Below, one piece after another: positions 5,886 through 9,143 of a stretch of DNA of 9,143 nt. Position 1 is the stretch's first letter, and each line of letters opens with the position of its first letter. The notes below the pieces were generated by a model. The model was not told the origin of the DNA. It saw only the letters and a list, made by a program, of their open reading frames with translations, and ran no database searches. Position numbers and translations under genes: made by a program. The DNA is from Methanomassiliicoccus sp. (lineage in GTDB: Archaea > Thermoplasmatota > Thermoplasmata > Methanomassiliicoccales > JACIVX01): contig DYTM01000031.1 in NCBI GenBank assembly GCA_020725985.1, positions 1 to 9,143 of the forward strand, given 5' to 3'.

Positions 5886-7205
5886 TCAATGCTGCTCCTG
5901 AGCCCTCGCGATCTTCCTCGACACCCTCAGCGCAAGGGCGGCAGTGACGAGCATCGTCGGCAGCCCCTGGGACCTCGGGACGAGCGAGAGATCAGCGACG
6001 TACAAGTTCGCCGGAAGCGATGAGGGGTGCATCGATTCCACCTCCTCCCTCCGCAGCGGAACGGTGCCGCCGAGATGGCCTCCGTTCAGCATCCCCTCGA
6101 CGAACGGACCCTTTGCTCCAGCGGACTCCATCACCTCCTTCGTCAAAGCCATGCCCGCGTCGAGCCGCTCCATGTCCTCGACTGTCAGCCTCTTCAACAC
6201 CTCCCCCTTCTCAGTCACAGAACCATTCGCCGCGTCCTGAAGCTTGACCATCATTCCGACCCTGTCCCCGATCGGGACTTTCCTCCACGGCTTGTGAAAC
6301 CAGTGAGAGAGGATATCAATGTACGGCGAAAGGATGTAGTGCTCCCTTTGAGCGTACCAGGCCATCGGCTGCTCCTCGAGCTGCCTTGCGCCCTCGAGCC
6401 GACCGCCCATGGTCAGAACGATGTCCGCCCAGAGCGTCTCGCTGGCCGGCAGCCCCGAGGACCTGAGGATCTGGGCCGTTCCGATTCCCCCGGCCGCGAG
6501 CACCACCACATCGGCCTTGTATCGCTCGATCGATCCTTTCCTGTCGACGATCACCTCCGTGACCCTTTTGTCCTCGACAACCACCTTCGCCACCGGGGAC
6601 TCGGTCCTGACAGTCCCCCCTCCTTTCACGACCTGCTGAAGAAACCTTCTCGAATCCCATCTCGCCCCGCTCGCGCAACCCACTTCGCACAGCCCGCAGG
6701 AGACGCATTTCGCGGAATCGACAGCCTTCGGCGTCGGCCGAGGGTCGAGGCCGAGGCGTTCGGCTGCATCGAACATCCTCGCAGTGATAGGGCGCCATCT
6801 GTCCCGGGGAATCGTCGATATCCCGATGAGTCTTTCCAGCTCTCCGAACTCTTCGGACAGGTCGAGGCCGATCTCCCTCAGCCCCCTCTCCGCCCGAACC
6901 ATGTTTCCGCAGGAGATCGTCGTCGAACCGCCGGTAGTCATCCCCCGAACGAGCAGAAGCTCCTTGGATCTCGTCGTTTGCATGTGGGGGAACAGGCGCG
7001 AGATCGTCCTCTCGCTGCCCAGCAGGCCAGTCCTCCGAAGCGAATCCGTCCACTGGATCTTCCGGGTCAGAGGCTTGAATGGCCTCCCTGCCTCCAGGAC
7101 GACGACGTCCGCTCCCTTCGCCACAAGCTCCCTGGCGGCGGTCGCGCCCCCCGCACCCGTCCCGACGACTATGACCTTCAGCCAATCACCCCTTCCTCTC
7201 GACAT
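5886..7205 (-). CDS. GMC-type FAD-dependent oxidoreductase with four-cysteine (Fe-S-like) motif
   Basis: The 439-residue protein opens with a Rossmann FAD-binding motif, [10 protein letters not shown] (11-20), and an acidic strand end VVVLEAG (34-40). [10 protein letters not shown] (92-101) is the GMC 'GGS..iN' flavin loop. [15 protein letters not shown] (233-247) is the second FAD segment. GHLGGT (376-381) carries the probable active-site H377, and [13 protein letters not shown] (404-416) the C-terminal FAD contact. C167, C170, C173 and C177 form CxxCxxCxxxC, a spacing that normally binds [4Fe-4S]. Relatives include long-chain alcohol and sterol oxidoreductases; the substrate here is unknown. 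Length is shorter than the 500-600 residues usual in GMC enzymes. ATG 7205 overlaps the preceding gene by 20 nt; the Rossmann strand starts at L9, and GGGGTGAT just upstream of it leaves open a start nearer residue 9, although no standard start codon is in frame there. Confidence 0.88.
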   Translation of the reverse strand: MSRGRGDWLKVIVVGTGAGGATAARELVAKGADVVVLEAGRPFKPLTRKIQWTDSLRRTGLLGSERTISRLFPHMQTTRSKELLLVRGMTTGGSTTISCGNMVRAERGLREIGLDLSEEFGELERLIGISTIPRDRWRPITARMFDAAERLGLDPRPTPKAVDSAKCVSCGLCEVGCASGARWDSRRFLQQVVKGGGTVRTESPVAKVVVEDKRVTEVIVDRKGSIERYKADVVVLAAGGIGTAQILRSSGLPASETLWADIVLTMGGRLEGARQLEEQPMAWYAQREHYILSPYIDILSHWFHKPWRKVPIGDRVGMMVKLQDAANGSVTEKGEVLKRLTVEDMERLDAGMALTKEVMESAGAKGPFVEGMLNGGHLGGTVPLRREEVESMHPSSLPANLYVADLSLVPRSQGLPTMLVTAALALRVSRKIARAQEQH

Positions 7206-7800
7206 CCATTCTCAGGCGCGCGATGCACCTCTGCGCTCCATCGGTGATTCTCTCCTCGAACACCATGCTCATCGCAGGATTCAGGCCGTGCACCACCCCC
7301 TCGTCCGCGCCGCTGAGAATGAGGCATGCCTCCGGAGTGTAGTGCTCCGCCAGGGAGCACCGGTTCACCTCCATGATCGCGCTGTCCCCATTCCACCGTA
7401 TCCTGAACTCGATCCCGAGGACTTTGTACAGTACTTTCGCAGCATTGAGCAGATCCCCTCTGCTATCGCCGACTCCAAGGCGCAGCTTCGCCTCTTCTCC
7501 GAGCTCCCTGCCGGTTGCGAACATAATCTCCCTGCCGACGCTCACCGCCCTCTCGTGCCCGAGCGCCTTCACGAGGGCGGCCACCCTCGCATTGTGGGCC
7601 ATGGCCATCGCCCTTCTTCTCGCATCGATGCTCCCCACTAGCGGCATGTCCGACTGTCTGATCGTCGCAAGTTCGTCCGGCGCGTACGCGATGAGGAGCG
7701 AGTCGAGTGCCCGGGTCGTGAGAGATGCGACCCTGTCGAGCTCTCTGAAGAGGATGGACCTCGGCATCCATCGAGCCGCGAGCCAAAGCTTGAAGTTCAT
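7186..7800 (-). CDS. Small cysteine-containing protein, L-2-amino-thiazoline-4-carboxylate hydrolase-like
   Basis: The start is the ATG at 7800-7798, which overlaps the TGA of the acyl-CoA synthetase gene as ATGA and gives 204 residues. A longer frame exists upstream but is antisense-like in composition and lies wholly inside the synthetase gene. The N-terminal half is helical ([20 protein letters not shown]). The C-terminal half is alpha/beta: [20 protein letters not shown] has C148, then C159 in [13 protein letters not shown], and C192 in [11 protein letters not shown] after an I..G turn. This order of a first Cys, a 'p..C' and a closing 'G...C...l' resembles the ATC-hydrolase-like family and related archaeal small-molecule-binding domains. 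Those are often found beside oxidoreductases with no proven role. Function here is unknown; coupling to the synthetase and the FAD enzyme implies a shared pathway. Confidence 0.75.
   Translation of the reverse strand: MNFKLWLAARWMPRSILFRELDRVASLTTRALDSLLIAYAPDELATIRQSDMPLVGSIDARRRAMAMAHNARVAALVKALGHERAVSVGREIMFATGRELGEEAKLRLGVGDSRGDLLNAAKVLYKVLGIEFRIRWNGDSAIMEVNRCSLAEHYTPEACLILSGADEGVVHGLNPAMSMVFEERITDGAQRCIARLRMDVERKG
7797..7800 (-). other. ATGA start/stop overlap (translational coupling)
   Basis: On the minus strand, ATGA joins the stop of the acyl-CoA synthetase to the start of the ATC-hydrolase-like gene, preceded by GGTGAAGG, a usable Shine-Dalgarno. This fixes the start of the small gene and indicates coupled translation. 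Confidence 0.8.
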
Positions 7801-9143
7801 CCTTCCTTCACCTCCCCTGTGTGAAGGACTACTTTCGGCATCTCCCCTCCTCCGTACAGGAAGTTTTCCACCTCGGCCAACCTCCTGGAAATCCCGCTCC
7901 TCTTCAGTTTCAGGTTGGCCGTGAGATCTCCCCCTTCTATCGTGAGATCGTGCTCCATAATGGCCCACCGCCTGGGGCGCTCGGGATTCGACAGCCTCTC
8001 ATTCGATTCAAGAACGGCACGATCGATGGCCTCCATCGCATCCCTATCCCTATGCAGATCGTCCACCCAGATAAAAGCGGTGCAGAAGGGGCGATTGTCC
8101 CCGACGAGCATCGCCTCCATCACGCCAGGTATGTCCCTCAGCATCGCCTCCACCCTTATCGGGTGGATCAGCTTCCCGTAGGAGGTCTTGATGACCTCCT
8201 TCCTCCTCCCACTGATGACGAGGCTGCCCTCGTCGGTCACGTAGCCGATATCCCCCGTTAACAGCCAGCCGTCCTGGAAGGGACTCTCCTCCTTCCCGAA
8301 GTACCCGGCGGTGACCTGAGGTCCCTTCACTAGGATGTCGCCCTCCGGGCCCGCTTTCACCTCGGTCTTCGGCAACGGCTCGCCGACAGTCCCCAGCCTG
8401 TTCCTACCCAGGCGGTTCAGCGTGACGAGCGGCGCCTCCGTGAGACCGTATGCATTGTGAATTTCGATGCCAAGTTCTCTGAAGCCCTCAAGGACTTGAT
8501 CGCTCGAGGGGGCGGAGCCCGCGATGAGCTGACGGCAGCCGTCCAGACCGATCCGCCTCAGAAGGGAACGCCTCACGAGCCGGCGCATGATTCTTCGCCT
8601 TACCCCTTTCGAGGTGAGGTAGCTTCTCCCCGGTCCGCTCTCCGCGAACCCCTCCCATACCTTCTCGTAGAACCTTGGAACGGAGAAGAAGATCGAGGGC
8701 CTGGCAACAGGCAGGGCCTTCTGCAGATCCCTGAAGTCCTCGAGGAAGTAGAGCTTGAGCGGCGCGGGCGCATAGTAGGGGGAGTAGGTTCCCAGGATGC
8801 CCTCGACGACATGGTTCATCGGCAGGAAGGAGAGGTACCTCACCTCGCTGCTCCTTGCCTCCCAGGGAGGCAGGGAGGCGAGGGATTCGGCCATGTACCT
8901 AAGCTGGTCGTGTCTGAAAGTGACCCCTCTCGGACGGCCGGTGGTCCCGGAGGTGTACCTGATCGTCGCCAGGTCTCCGAATTCTGCGGGGGAAGCGATC
9001 TCATCTTCCTCCTCGCCTCCCATCTCAAGGAAGTCTTTCCACTGGATGATCTGTGGCGAAGTTGCCGCAGAGCCATCCTCGACACACATCGACACGATCT
9101 TCGGTCGCGCTTTCAACTCATCAACTCTGCCGAGAATCCTCGG
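7797..9143 (-). CDS. Long-chain acyl-CoA synthetase, AMP-forming (N-terminus outside window)
   Basis: The frame is open from the window edge to TGA 7799-7797, giving 448 residues of an ANL-superfamily adenylating enzyme. Numbering from the in-frame TTG at 9116, the landmarks are in order: YTSGTTGRPRGV (54-65, phosphate loop), NAYGLTEAP (221-229, adenine/acyl pocket), LLTGDI (285-290), and GRRKEVIKTSYGKLIHP (303-319, hinge and C-terminal subdomain). GGDLTANLKLKR then carries the catalytic lysine, about K403. The wording of the hinge and the 'LKLKR' end match long-chain (FadD/ACSBG-type) rather than acetyl-CoA synthetases. It forms an acyl-AMP and then acyl-CoA. Roughly the first 100-150 residues of a typical enzyme would lie beyond 9143, so neither 9116 nor any visible codon is taken as the start. 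It is the first visible gene of a three-gene minus-strand operon. Confidence 0.93.
   Translation of the reverse strand, partial: PRILGRVDELKARPKIVSMCVEDGSAATSPQIIQWKDFLEMGGEEEDEIASPAEFGDLATIRYTSGTTGRPRGVTFRHDQLRYMAESLASLPPWEARSSEVRYLSFLPMNHVVEGILGTYSPYYAPAPLKLYFLEDFRDLQKALPVARPSIFFSVPRFYEKVWEGFAESGPGRSYLTSKGVRRRIMRRLVRRSLLRRIGLDGCRQLIAGSAPSSDQVLEGFRELGIEIHNAYGLTEAPLVTLNRLGRNRLGTVGEPLPKTEVKAGPEGDILVKGPQVTAGYFGKEESPFQDGWLLTGDIGYVTDEGSLVISGRRKEVIKTSYGKLIHPIRVEAMLRDIPGVMEAMLVGDNRPFCTAFIWVDDLHRDRDAMEAIDRAVLESNERLSNPERPRRWAIMEHDLTIEGGDLTANLKLKRSGISRRLAEVENFLYGGGEMPKVVLHTGEVKEG

Noticed and set aside
6027..7247. 406-residue plus-strand frame opposite the FAD oxidoreductase
   Set aside because: It is Arg/Pro/His-rich, has no domain, and arises from the high GC third positions of the real minus-strand gene, which has clear FAD motifs.
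6784..7641. 285-residue plus-strand frame spanning the end of the FAD gene and the ATC-hydrolase-like gene
   Set aside because: Ser/Pro/Arg-rich antisense shadow crossing two real genes; no motif.
7801..7968. 56-residue upstream extension of the ATC-hydrolase-like gene
   Set aside because: It lies wholly inside the acyl-CoA synthetase coding region, and the ATGA overlap at 7800-7797 gives a better start.
1..9143. CRISPR array, tRNA, rRNA or insertion-sequence ends
   Set aside because: No regularly spaced direct repeats, no tRNA-like acceptor/T-loop patterns and no paired terminal inverted repeats were found by eye on either strand.

Overview
The window looks archaeal, most plausibly Thermoplasmatota-like, although that rests on weak signals. 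Promoters are AT-rich and TATA-like rather than -35/-10, leaders are short or have poor Shine-Dalgarno sites, and the protein families are common in archaea. No rRNA, tRNA or CRISPR array is visible. The window has two parts of different character: positions 1 to about 4600 are AT-richer and gene-poor, with broken genes and orphan proteins; about 4800 to 9143 is clearly GC-richer and tightly packed with metabolic genes.

Accessory part. Positions 2-1951 hold four same-strand genes with 21-30 nt gaps: the C-terminal end of a larger protein, a three-pass membrane protein with a possible PH-like domain, a 98-residue orphan, and a tubby/LURP-one-like protein with a C-terminal hydrophobic helix. 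The first and third proteins share a weakly similar tail. The order resembles a polymorphic toxin C-terminus, immunity gene, orphan toxin-tip cassette and second immunity gene; this is inference. Next, on the minus strand, are a truncated and twice-frameshifted serine recombinase (2166-2627) and a ribbon-helix-helix gene (2015-2169). They overlap by ATGA, and the second gene also carries a frameshift. Positions 2765-3166 (minus) hold a 134-codon frame broken by two TGA codons, probably another remnant. A four-pass membrane protein (3144-3641, plus) and a nucleotidyltransferase (3768-4601, minus) converge.

Metabolic part. A zinc-dependent alcohol dehydrogenase (4803-5792, plus) is divergent from the nucleotidyltransferase and convergent with a minus-strand operon. 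That operon reads, in transcription order: a long-chain acyl-CoA synthetase cut by the window edge (9143-7797), a small cysteine-containing protein resembling L-2-amino-thiazoline-4-carboxylate hydrolase-like proteins (7800-7186), and a GMC-type FAD oxidoreductase with a four-cysteine motif (7205-5886). The three genes overlap by 4 and 20 nt. The set fits oxidation of a long-chain alcohol or similar hydrophobic substrate, and activation of the derived acid to a CoA thioester.

The most interesting material is the possible toxin/immunity array and the decayed recombinase/RHH module next to it.
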